This document shows positions 47,926 through 56,073 of a stretch of 64,000 nt of DNA, piece by piece (position 1 is the first letter of the stretch; each line of letters starts with the position of its first letter). The notes below the pieces were generated by a model. That model was given only the letters and a program-made list of their open reading frames with translations, was not told the DNA's origin and did no database searches. The position numbers and the translations under genes were made by a program. The DNA comes from OLB9 sp041392785 (GTDB lineage: Bacteria; Bacteroidota; Bacteroidia; Chitinophagales; Saprospiraceae): contig JAWKLK010000005.1 in NCBI GenBank assembly GCA_041392785.1, positions 62,001 to 126,000 on the forward strand, in the 5' to 3' direction.

Positions 47926-48040
47926 AAAGCCACATACTGAAATCAATATGTGGCACAGCTGGTTAAAATTTCACTAGTTTATCAAGTTGTGAAGTGCATT
48001 TGATTATAGTCAGTGTATCCAATATAATTGTTACCTAAAA
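47924..48040. repeat. Tandem non-coding repeat, copy 1 (degenerate gene end)
   Basis: 117-bp unit about 90 % identical to a second copy starting 165 bases downstream. It contains a hairpin (GCCACATA at 47929-47936, TATGTGGC at 47947-47954). On the minus strand the hairpin is followed by TTTTTATTTT, like an intrinsic terminator, and the segment before it reads GNNYIGYTDYNQ before a frame break. Confidence 0.75.
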
Positions 48041-48088
48041 TTTTTTCTTTTTTATTTCAAATGACATAAATTTTAGTTTTTGGAAATA

Positions 48089-48207
48089 AAAAAGCCACAT
48101 ATTGAAATCAATATGTGGCAACAGCTGTTTAAAATTTCACTAGTCTATCAAGTTGTGAAGTGCATTTGATTTATAGTCAGTGTAACCAATACAATTGTTA
48201 CCTAAAA
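48089..48207. repeat. Tandem non-coding repeat, copy 2 (degenerate gene end)
   Basis: 119-bp second copy. Its hairpin (48094-48119) is a perfect 12-bp inverted repeat with a 2-base loop; on the minus strand T6 follows. Before it the minus strand reads LGNNCIGYTDYKSNALHNLI then TAG, suggesting the preserved C-terminus of a lost gene. Next to it AACAGCTGTT is a perfect palindrome. The copy overlaps the longer reading frame of yidD, arguing for the TTG start at 48220. Confidence 0.75.
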
Positions 48208-48219
48208 TATAGAAAAATT

Positions 48220-48474
48220 TTGAAATTTTTTTTTAATAAATTTAATACGCTGATAATCTACATTTTAATAATACCAATTAAAATGTATCAAAAAGTATTG
48301 TCACCATTTTTAGGGGCAAATTGTAGATTCACCCCGACATGTTCGCATTATATGATTGAAGCTTTACGCGAATGGGGTCCGATAAAAGGATTATATTTAG
48401 GACTAAAAAGAATTGGCAGTTGTCATCCATGGGGAGGATTTGGAGATGATCCGGTACCAAAAAGGAAAAGGTAA
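48220..48474 (+). CDS. yidD: YidD, membrane-protein insertion efficiency factor
   Basis: 84 residues from TTG 48220. The core MYQKVLSPFLGANCRFTPTCSHYM is the YidD signature with its three conserved Cys, followed by GPIKGLYLGLKRIGSCHPWGG. The frame is open back to 48160, but that stretch lies inside the 119-bp repeat, so it is not used. YidD aids YidC-dependent insertion of inner-membrane proteins. Exact start is uncertain within about 20 codons. Confidence 0.85.
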   Translation: MKFFFNKFNTLIIYILIIPIKMYQKVLSPFLGANCRFTPTCSHYMIEALREWGPIKGLYLGLKRIGSCHPWGGFGDDPVPKRKR

Positions 48475-48593
48475 GATGGCTCCATTTTGTATACTTATCT
48501 ACTAATGCCCAGATTAAGAAAAATGTAATGCATAAGGCAAAGTTTTAAATGCATTACCTACCCTATGCAATACATAATTCAATTTTAATGTCA

Positions 48594-51500
48594 TTACAAT
48601 ATAACCAATTTTAGATTTATTTTATTTTTTAATCCTATTTTAATGATGTAAAGTCCTGAAGGAAACTGAGTATTTATCCAAGTATTTTCAAAAACATGAT
48701 CATGGTAAACTTCTACACCTTGCGTATTAAAAATAGAAATTTTTAATTTTTGCTCATTTGGTACTTGAGTGTTCTTGATCATAAAACCAGCATGTGATGG
48801 ATTTGGGATTATACTATATTTCTGAGAATCATCGTAATCTTCCAAGTTAGATATAATAAAAGGTAAACACGGTGAAGTCGTTTCACATATACCTTTTTTC
48901 ACCTTCAATGCATAATTCCCTGATTTACTTGGTATAAAGGTAGATAGGATTTCACCTTCGATTTTTGAATTGCCATTATCACAATCTATCCAATGGAAGC
49001 TTTCTGCTGTTGTATCTACCGCTTGCAATTGGTTACCGCTAATTTTTATCATATTGTTTGGCGTTGAGTCTATTTGTACCATATAAGTTACAATACTATC
49101 ACAGCCTGTAAATCCTTTGAAATTTATACCATATTGGCCTGACTCCTTTATAATAAGATCTTCGATTTTGATAGAATCACAAGCTTTTAATTGTACTTCA
49201 TAATTTTGGTTAATACAATTACCTTGTCGATACATAAAAGTGTAAGATTCAGTTGTGTCTTGATGATTTCCTATAGCTACCACCTTGAAAAAAATTGTAC
49301 CATCTACAATTGATGGTGGTATTGGTTTTTCAGCTTCCCATGTATTACTATTTTTAACAAATGAAATTTTATTCCCAAGTGATTTATCATTATGTGACCA
49401 TTGCAAATATACTTGATTCAATAAATCTGGATAATCCACTAATGCTGATATTTCCATTGGGATATTAATAGGATGATTATTCAAAGTTATTGGTTGACTT
49501 GTATTTATTTTTGTTATTTTAGGGAAATTGGTTCTACCTTTAAGGGACGTTTTCCATAATCCGCGGCCCCAAGTACCAGCAATAAGTGAATTGGATGCAA
49601 AATGAATTTCTAAATCATTGACAGCTACGCCTGGTAATTGAGTCCCTAAAAGCTCCCAAGAACTACTTTCCATAGATTTAAAAAATACACCTACCTCAGT
49701 TGCAAGATAAATTACTCTTTCTTTGCTATGATCAATTATAATGTCATTTATCGGAATTCCACCTAAGTTGTACGTAATATTATTCCAAGTTGTGCCTAAG
49801 TCGTGAGAAATGAATATGTTTTTGTCAGAAGTTTCATAAATGCTAAATCCGACCAAAAAAGTAGAGTCATGTTTTGGATCTATGGCTATAGTATTAATGT
49901 AGTAATTAGGCAAATTTGATGAATGGTTATTCCAAGTTTTACCTTTATCTAAACTCACCATTACACTTGACGCATGTGTCGAAACCAAAATGTTTGAATT
50001 ATTGCTCGCAAATAACGCATTATTCATAGGACCCATATCAGGGGTTCCCACATTTTGCCAATTTTCAGCTTCTCCCCATTTTTCATTTTTGTATAGATTA
50101 GTTCCTCCATGATACACTACCATTTGGTCGTCAGGATCAAAAAATAATGGAGCAGCCCAGTGTGCAGTCAAATAGTTATTTTCGGAATTAAAACAAAATT
50201 CCTTGCTAAGTCCACCATCCAGTGTTCTACTGTGAGTACCGTATTGATAACTGCTAATTAAATATTTATCATTCAGAGGATGAACGATAGCATTTGTTCC
50301 ATCTGCACCGTCAAATTCAATCCATGTATCTTCGTTTCTTATGCTACTACCGCTATCTTGCGATCCACCAATTGTAACATCCTCATTAGACTGAGAATTT
50401 CCTATTTTATAAAATTCTCTGATACAGGTGCCTTCATTCAATCTGGTCCAGGATGTTCCGTTATCTATACTTTTGGCCAAATATCCATCAGTTGCAGCAT
50501 AAAAGATACCATCTATACATTGTATATTTACTAAATCGGCGTGGATGTAGGTTTTGTCTGGTTTCTTATTATTCCATGATGTGATTTCACCGAAACTAAG
50601 CCCACCGTCTGTGGAACGTTCAGCATTTACATAACCGCCTATGATTATTTGACCATCAATATCTGAAAAGGCTAAATCTGAAAATATATTAGAATGTAAT
50701 TTACCCAATTTTTGAAAACTTAGACCATAATCTTTAGTAACAAAAAGTTCCTCTAGATTTGCATAATAAATATATGAAGGATTTTGTTTTGAAACTGTTA
50801 TTAAACCTGGATATCCATTATTGCCAATAATGTTTGAACTTTTCGTAAATGAAATTCCCATGTTACTTGAAATATCAATCGCATCTCGGTTATTTGTATT
50901 GAAATTGTATATATAAACAAAATCCTTATTCGTAGGATGAAAAGCGATCTCAGAAACCCATGCATGTGGTATAATCACTTCAAAAGATTTTAAATTATCA
51001 TTTGATCTGTACAAACCATCCGTAGTGCCAATAAAAACTACATCTTTTACCAAAGGGTGATAAGCTATTACTTTTACATTTACCTGATTTCCCAATCCAC
51101 CGAATCCATTTGTTGGGTTTAATATCGTCGGTTGCCAAGTCTCGCCACCATCTATGGAGCGAAAAATTCCATTAGAAATATTTGTCCAAGATTGATTGCT
51201 ATTTATTAGAATTTCATTGTTATTTTTTGGGTTCATATCCATCGTATAGACTCCTGCCGTCTCGAGTACATCAGTGGTGTTTTTCCAAGAAGTGCCACCA
51301 TCAATAGTTTTCCAAAATCCACCACTGCGTGAACCAATGTACATAATATTTGAATTGGATTTATCAATTTCAAAACATTCTACTCTCCCCAAGCCTGCAT
51401 TGTAGTTATGCGTTATTGAATCAACTCGATGTGGACCTAAATTAGTCCAAACTTCATCACCTATTTTTGTTTTTTTGTTAAATTCTTGTTGACATATTTT

Positions 51501-51779
51501 CTTTTTCTGGATTGCTGATAAATAATTTATATTCTTTCTATCTCCACTAGGATAGTATCTTGGTTCAAAATGTTGCTTCCATCTTTGGAAATTTTTCCAC
51601 CCAGAACCTTTCTTTTTAATATCAATTGATTTGAAATAAGTTTCTGCTTGATCACATACTTCATAGAAATTGACATTTAAATCTTGCATTGCATGGGTAT
51701 ATGATTCTTGAGTCTGTGCTTTCGATATAAAGAATATTAAAGAGCCAAATAAGAGAGATCTTTTTACTTTTGCTAGCAT
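48594..51779 (-). CDS. Large secreted BNR/sortilin-like repeat protein with T9SS sorting domain
   Basis: 1061 residues from ATG 51777-51779 (MLAKVKRSLL), which gives a clean signal peptide ending KAQTQ. At least seven Asp-box repeats (TIDGGTSWKN, SIDGGETWQP, STDGGLSFGE, SIDNGTSWTR, SLDKGKTWNN, SHDLGTTWNN) build a seven- or ten-bladed beta-propeller of VPS10/sortilin type (about 90-740). Ig-like domains follow, and the last 80 residues are a T9SS type A sorting domain (YSIIPNPSHAGFMI ... LYIIKIGLKNKINL). Secreted through SprA and attached to the surface or released. Role unknown. Confidence 0.8.
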   Translation of the reverse strand: MLAKVKRSLLFGSLIFFISKAQTQESYTHAMQDLNVNFYEVCDQAETYFKSIDIKKKGSGWKNFQRWKQHFEPRYYPSGDRKNINYLSAIQKKKICQQEFNKKTKIGDEVWTNLGPHRVDSITHNYNAGLGRVECFEIDKSNSNIMYIGSRSGGFWKTIDGGTSWKNTTDVLETAGVYTMDMNPKNNNEILINSNQSWTNISNGIFRSIDGGETWQPTILNPTNGFGGLGNQVNVKVIAYHPLVKDVVFIGTTDGLYRSNDNLKSFEVIIPHAWVSEIAFHPTNKDFVYIYNFNTNNRDAIDISSNMGISFTKSSNIIGNNGYPGLITVSKQNPSYIYYANLEELFVTKDYGLSFQKLGKLHSNIFSDLAFSDIDGQIIIGGYVNAERSTDGGLSFGEITSWNNKKPDKTYIHADLVNIQCIDGIFYAATDGYLAKSIDNGTSWTRLNEGTCIREFYKIGNSQSNEDVTIGGSQDSGSSIRNEDTWIEFDGADGTNAIVHPLNDKYLISSYQYGTHSRTLDGGLSKEFCFNSENNYLTAHWAAPLFFDPDDQMVVYHGGTNLYKNEKWGEAENWQNVGTPDMGPMNNALFASNNSNILVSTHASSVMVSLDKGKTWNNHSSNLPNYYINTIAIDPKHDSTFLVGFSIYETSDKNIFISHDLGTTWNNITYNLGGIPINDIIIDHSKERVIYLATEVGVFFKSMESSSWELLGTQLPGVAVNDLEIHFASNSLIAGTWGRGLWKTSLKGRTNFPKITKINTSQPITLNNHPINIPMEISALVDYPDLLNQVYLQWSHNDKSLGNKISFVKNSNTWEAEKPIPPSIVDGTIFFKVVAIGNHQDTTESYTFMYRQGNCINQNYEVQLKACDSIKIEDLIIKESGQYGINFKGFTGCDSIVTYMVQIDSTPNNMIKISGNQLQAVDTTAESFHWIDCDNGNSKIEGEILSTFIPSKSGNYALKVKKGICETTSPCLPFIISNLEDYDDSQKYSIIPNPSHAGFMIKNTQVPNEQKLKISIFNTQGVEVYHDHVFENTWINTQFPSGLYIIKIGLKNKINLKLVIL

Positions 51780-51903
51780 GATACAAGATTTAGAGACATG
51801 ACCAAGGGCCAAGTTAGGGATTTTTCGTGTAAAAGATTTAGCAATTATGAAAACTGGTAGGAACAAAGAGTGCCAATGTGGAGAATTGTAAAAAGATAGG
51901 AAT

Positions 51904-52014
51904 TCAGTGGTGCAAGTTACTTTTTTGAATATTTATCTGTTTTGATTGAGCAAGAAAAAAATCTTCGATTGCTTGCGTCACAAAAGCATGATCGTCATAA
52001 ATTAGGATATTCAT
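51904..52014 (-). pseudogene. Response-regulator receiver fragment
   Basis: Begins at ATG 52012-52014 with MNILIYDDHAFVTQAIEDF, the phosphoacceptor-pocket start of a NarL/LuxR-type receiver domain (acidic pair DD after a hydrophobic strand). After 36 residues a stop ends the frame; no rest of the receiver domain or HTH is found before the adjacent T9SS gene. I read it as a truncated response-regulator gene. Confidence 0.5.
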
Positions 52015-52396
52015 AAGGTTAACATTTTGAAATTTGGCCCTAGTAAAATTGCTTATTTTAAAATCAATTCCTACTTCATATTGTTCTACAAATCTCAAAA
52101 TAACTTTATAGTTCGTTGGTTTCCGCCATGTTACTTTACATTTATATCCTACACCAATATATTTATTGATGGCGTTTTACCTTTAAGTGCCACTTTATTA
52201 TTAGCGGTGAGTCTTGTTCCTTATCGTTTTTTTAATCCCATCTTGAAAATGTATCCTATTTTTACTCATGATTCCATTACTGACCTTGACACATTCGCCA
52301 GAGATTATATCTACTAAACTATAAAACGAGTCGGTTTTGGGTTTCGCCAAAAGCCATTGACTTTACACTTTTGTAAAGCCAATGGCAAACAATTAG
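52015..52396. other. Gene-free stretch, about 380 bases
   Basis: Contains a plus-strand open frame of 96 codons (52027-52317) with no recognisable domain and poor codon pattern, rejected here. A strong hairpin lies at its right end. Confidence 0.4.
52353..52386 (-). terminator. Intrinsic terminator after the DsrE-like gene
   Basis: GCCATTG-A-CTTTAC (52353-52366) pairs with GTAAAG-C-CAATGGC (52373-52386), a long stem with one mismatch. On the minus strand CTTTTGG follows, a short T run. Confidence 0.7.
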
Positions 52397-52885
52397 TTAA
52401 ATAAAAATGATTTGTGTCCCGAATCCATGTGCGCGATTATAAAAATCACCCACAGTCAATACGGCATCGATATCGCCATATAGGTCTTTTTGCTCATAAT
52501 GAAACATATCCATGGCCAATTTGCATGCCCACAGTTTTCCACCTGACGCTTTTATGATATCGATAAATTCTCTTACCGGAGGCATATCCAGTTTTTCCAT
52601 TTCTTTTTTCATCATGAATGATGCAAGTGCTTCCATGCCTGGAAGTCCGCCCAACATGGTAGGCATACCCATAGATGGATTGCCTACAGTAGATACATGA
52701 AGATTGTCCATTTTTTTATCGTGGATCGCATCAAGTCCAAAAAAAGTAAAGAAAATCTCCGATTCAATACCTTCCATTCTAGCACCATTAGCCAACACTA
52801 AGGCTGCATATACACTGTCAATATTGGATTTTGACAAGATTATCATCATCTTCCTTATATTGCCTTTATATTCCTGACTAGTCAT
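52397..52885 (-). CDS. DsrE/DsrF/DrsH-like sulfur-relay protein
   Basis: 162 residues of the DsrE family: KMMIILSKSNIDSVYAALVLANGA near 12-35, SEIFFTFFGLDA, PSMGMPTMLGGLPGMEALASFMM, and the conserved Cys in KLWACKLAMDMF near 121. Family members carry persulfide sulfur between partners. Last gene of an operon with a TusE/DsrC-like and an SQR-like gene, which fits sulfur trafficking from sulfide oxidation. Confidence 0.85.
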   Translation of the reverse strand: MTSQEYKGNIRKMMIILSKSNIDSVYAALVLANGARMEGIESEIFFTFFGLDAIHDKKMDNLHVSTVGNPSMGMPTMLGGLPGMEALASFMMKKEMEKLDMPPVREFIDIIKASGGKLWACKLAMDMFHYEQKDLYGDIDAVLTVGDFYNRAHGFGTQIIFI

Positions 52886-52931
52886 ATTTTTATTATTTTA
52901 AAGATCAAAATTGTTTAGAAAAGTAGCCGCT

Positions 52932-53240
52932 TTAAATACAGCTGGCTGGTTTAGGAATGCCAGCAAGTTTTGTGGAAATTTTCAGTGGGCCATTTGGAAA
53001 TAATTCGTACAACTCTTTGATAGAAACTACGCCACTTCCTCCTACTTTTCTGATACTTAAAGGAACTTCATTTTTGTATTGGTCTTGCAAATATGCCAAC
53101 ACAGAAAAGTGTTTGGGTGTCAATTCTATCTCAAATTCCTTTGCCATTTCTTTGGCTATGTCTTCATTCCACTGTGAGAGATCAGTCATATATCCTTCTT
53201 CGTTGACGCTGATGGTTTTACCTGCTATTACTTTGTCCAT
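52932..53240 (-). CDS. TusE/DsrC-family sulfur-carrier protein
   Basis: 102 residues. The family N-terminus (VNEEGYMTDLSQWNEDIAKEMAKE) and HTH-like core are clear, and the penultimate conserved Cys sits in KPASCI (residue 101). The second Cys about ten residues earlier, found in dissimilatory DsrC, is absent, so this is a TusE-like or DsrC-related protein. It lies between the SQR-like and DsrE-like genes and probably accepts persulfide from one of them. Confidence 0.85.
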   Translation of the reverse strand: MDKVIAGKTISVNEEGYMTDLSQWNEDIAKEMAKEFEIELTPKHFSVLAYLQDQYKNEVPLSIRKVGGSGVVSIKELYELFPNGPLKISTKLAGIPKPASCI

Positions 53241-53283
53241 GATTGTTTTTATTTAAGATTAAAAAATTATTTTTATAATGATT

Positions 53284-54516
53284 TTATAGGTCTTTTCCTT
53301 TGGTTGTCATCGTAGGCGAAACAAATGGAATCGGAATGCCTTTGAGCAACATATTCCAATAGATCCATCTGAATGCCAGCTTGCCAAAATGATTGATAGA
53401 ACTCTCTTTGAGCAATCGCAAAGGTCCAACTCCTGCTATCGGAAATGTTCCAGTAACCGGCTCGTGATCATAGTTGAAGTCAATAAGTAATGCTTTGCCA
53501 CCTCCTGTCTCAATAAAACAGTTGGCATGACCATCAAACTTTCCTTTGAAATCCTTGCCATTCACATAGTTGAGTATATTTTCAGTTAAAATCTCAGCTT
53601 CAAAATGTGCTACAGATCCAGCTTTTGATGCAGGTACGTTTGTAGCATCTCCTATGACAAAAACATTCTTGTTTTTAAGTGACTGTAGGGTATGCTTATC
53701 AGTAGGTATAAAATTGAGTTCGTCACCAAGTCCTGATCGCGCTATTACTTCACTCCCTTTATTAGTCGGCACTGTGACTAGCAGATCGAAGTTTACCTCT
53801 TTTCCACTGTAATCTACAATAGATCTTTTCTCATTATTGACTTCCATGATAGCAAAGTCAGTAACAATCTCAATGTTTTTCTCTTTGAGTAAATATTCTA
53901 ATGCAGCAGTAGACTTAGGTTTAGTAAAAGCACCAGACAAGGGTGTGACATAAGTGATTTCAACTTTGTCTCTCATACCTTTTTTCTTGAAGTAAGCATC
54001 TGCTAGGAAAGCGAATTCAAGAGGAGCTACTGGACATTTTATAGGCATCTCAGTGATGTGTACTACTAATCTGCCACCTTGCCAATCTTTTAATTTTTTA
54101 CTGAGAGCAACAGAGCCCTCAAAGGTATAAAAGTCAAACACACTTTTTTGCCATTCCGATCCTTTCATACCTTCAATTTCCTCTGGAGCTATCTCAGATC
54201 CTGTCGCAATAATCAAGATATCATATCCGATGGATTGTCCATTTTGTAGTTCAACCTTATTGTTTTCAGCATCGATTTTTTGAATTTTACTTCTTATTAG
54301 GTCTACAGCCGATGGTATAAATTTTCCAATTGGTTTTACTACATCTTCGGGTTGATAGGTGCCAAAGGGTATAAAAAGGAAACCAGGTTGGTAATAGTGT
54401 TTTTCCCTTTCGTCAATGATGTGTATATTCCACTCATCTTTGTTCATGTGTTTGTGGAGGTGGTTAGCCATCATGGTGCCTGCTGAACCTGCTCCAAGAA
54501 TTACTAAATCTTTCAT
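53284..54516 (-). CDS. Sulfide:quinone-oxidoreductase-like flavoprotein
   Basis: 410 residues of the SQR/FCSD-like FAD family: FAD motif GAGSAGTMMANHL at 8-20, KHYYQPGFLFIPFG, second nucleotide motif ATGSEIAPEEIEGM, a candidate active-site Cys in MPIKCPVAPLEF near 160, GDATNVPASKAG near 298. Ends with an amphipathic membrane-association segment (FRWIYWNMLLKG). It would oxidise sulfide with quinone and feed the sulfane sulfur to the TusE/DsrE-like proteins. First gene of a three-gene unit. Confidence 0.75.
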   Translation of the reverse strand: MKDLVILGAGSAGTMMANHLHKHMNKDEWNIHIIDEREKHYYQPGFLFIPFGTYQPEDVVKPIGKFIPSAVDLIRSKIQKIDAENNKVELQNGQSIGYDILIIATGSEIAPEEIEGMKGSEWQKSVFDFYTFEGSVALSKKLKDWQGGRLVVHITEMPIKCPVAPLEFAFLADAYFKKKGMRDKVEITYVTPLSGAFTKPKSTAALEYLLKEKNIEIVTDFAIMEVNNEKRSIVDYSGKEVNFDLLVTVPTNKGSEVIARSGLGDELNFIPTDKHTLQSLKNKNVFVIGDATNVPASKAGSVAHFEAEILTENILNYVNGKDFKGKFDGHANCFIETGGGKALLIDFNYDHEPVTGTFPIAGVGPLRLLKESSINHFGKLAFRWIYWNMLLKGIPIPFVSPTMTTKGKDL

Positions 54517-54548
54517 TTTTTTAACTTAATTGGATGATTAAATCAAAT

Positions 54549-54586
54549 CACAGCACAAAGTTCAGATGTAATGCATCAGTGCTGTG
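54549..54586. promoter_or_regulatory. Inverted repeat in the SQR operon leader
   Basis: CACAGCAC (54549-54556) and GTGCTGTG (54579-54586), perfect 8-bp arms with 22 bases between. On the minus strand a GAACTTTG, one mismatch from a -7 box, lies between them. It could bind a regulator or form a leader hairpin. Confidence 0.4.
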
Positions 54587-54795
54587 TGACCATCGTCATA
54601 GCGAATAATGATTATTTACACCCTGAAAAAATGAAATTATAATTGTGTAGTATTCTGTTATTTTATTTCAAAATATATTATTTATTAGTATTTTATACTG
54701 TAATAATTGTGTTAAAAAATAGATTGTATTGAATGGCAACACTAATGTTTTTTGGTAACATTGGTTACAGATATGAAGTATCAGGAGGGAAAATT

Positions 54796-55914
54796 CTATT
54801 CTGCGGTAAATTTTTCATATTTTGAAAGAAATTTCGGATCAAAGCTAGCGCCATGTCCGGGACTTTCATCTACGGTCACCTGCCATCGGTCGCCATACTG
54901 TAATCCTCCTATAACAGGATCTTCAGACAGCATAATTGGTGAATCCAAATCATGAAAAATGATATGATCCCATGCTAGATCAAAATGGACTAATGCTGAA
55001 ATCCCCAATCGAGACTCACTGAATGACCCTACTTGACAATATACATTGGCAGCTTGACATATCGATGCCACTTTACTTGCATTGAGGATACCGCCTGATT
55101 TGCCGAGTTTGATATTGACAGAGTGGGCGGCATTTTGACTCAAAACTCTATACGTTTCATAGTGGTTGAAAGCGGATTCATCAGCCATAATTGGGATCGG
55201 GCTCAAAGAAGTGAGTCGTGTTTGATCTTGTGTATTGCCAGCTTGGATGGGTTCCTCACAGTGTTCGATATCAAACTCTTGCATACCGCGTACAGCATAT
55301 AATGCCTCTTGATAATTCCAACCTTGATTTGCATCGACTCTAATAGCTATATCCGAACCGACAGCTTTTCTTATACCTTCTATCCTACTCACGTCATTTT
55401 TTGATGGTTTTTCACCAAGCTTAACCTTTAATGCTGTAAAACCTTGCTCCTTGAACTTGAGTCCCTTTTCTACCATTTTTTCTTTTGACAACAGACTTAT
55501 GGTGTTATCTGTATAAATTTTTTTTGTATTACTTCCATTTAAGAACGCATACAGTGGAAGCCCATCCATTTTGGACACTAAATCATATAACGCCATGTCA
55601 AAAGCACCTTTGACAGAAGCATTTCCCACAATCATTTTGTCCATCAAAGCTACATGCTTGTGAATCTCGCGAGGATTTTCACCAATAAGAACCTTAGCTA
55701 ATTCTTTGGCAAAAGCGACCGTTCCTGTCTGTGTTTCACCATGGATAGATCTATATGGACAACATTCTCCTGTCCCAAATAATCCATCAGAGTTATAAAT
55801 GATGACTACAGTATTTCTTGCATGGGTCAGGGCTCCTTTCGAGATGACAAACGGTTCATGCAATGGTATTTGAATAGGGATAATTTCAATTTTGGTAATT
55901 ACAGATGTGGCCAT
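54796..55914 (-). CDS. Dipeptide epimerase of the enolase superfamily
   Basis: 372 residues of the mandelate-racemase/muconate-lactonising subgroup, most likely L-Ala-D/L-Glu epimerase used in murein peptide recycling. Catalytic pattern: KVKLG with the KxK lysine near residue 158, RVDANQGWNY with the first metal Asp, EEPI near 214, MADESAF near 239 and KLGKSGGILNA with the second catalytic Lys near 262. Length is standard. It has its own promoter. Confidence 0.88.
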   Translation of the reverse strand: MATSVITKIEIIPIQIPLHEPFVISKGALTHARNTVVIIYNSDGLFGTGECCPYRSIHGETQTGTVAFAKELAKVLIGENPREIHKHVALMDKMIVGNASVKGAFDMALYDLVSKMDGLPLYAFLNGSNTKKIYTDNTISLLSKEKMVEKGLKFKEQGFTALKVKLGEKPSKNDVSRIEGIRKAVGSDIAIRVDANQGWNYQEALYAVRGMQEFDIEHCEEPIQAGNTQDQTRLTSLSPIPIMADESAFNHYETYRVLSQNAAHSVNIKLGKSGGILNASKVASICQAANVYCQVGSFSESRLGISALVHFDLAWDHIIFHDLDSPIMLSEDPVIGGLQYGDRWQVTVDESPGHGASFDPKFLSKYEKFTAE

Positions 55915-55933
55915 GTCATTTATTTAAAAAGTA

Positions 55934-55941
55934 CAAATATA
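55934..55941 (-). promoter_or_regulatory. -7 box for the epimerase gene
   Basis: The minus strand reads TATATTTG (TAnnTTTG), 19 bases before the ATG. Confidence 0.5.
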
Positions 55942-55983
55942 GCCTATTTTCAAATTTGTTTTTATTTAATTTTTATTTCTAAT

Positions 55984-56001
55984 TTATTTTATTGATGAGA
56001 A
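55984..56001. repeat. 18-bp direct repeat, left copy
   Basis: TTATTTTATTGATGAGAA, identical to 58248-58265. The pair brackets the IS element and mazEF. Ten of the bases are low-complexity T/A. Confidence 0.6.
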
Positions 56002-56073
56002 CGGCAGTCTGTCTAAAAACTACCATTTTCATCCCAAAAGCAGGTAAAAATGACTCATTCAGGTGCATTTTAA

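Noticed and set aside
52027..52317. 96-codon open frame on the plus strand
   Set aside because: No recognisable domain, antisense at its start to the receiver fragment, and implausible composition.
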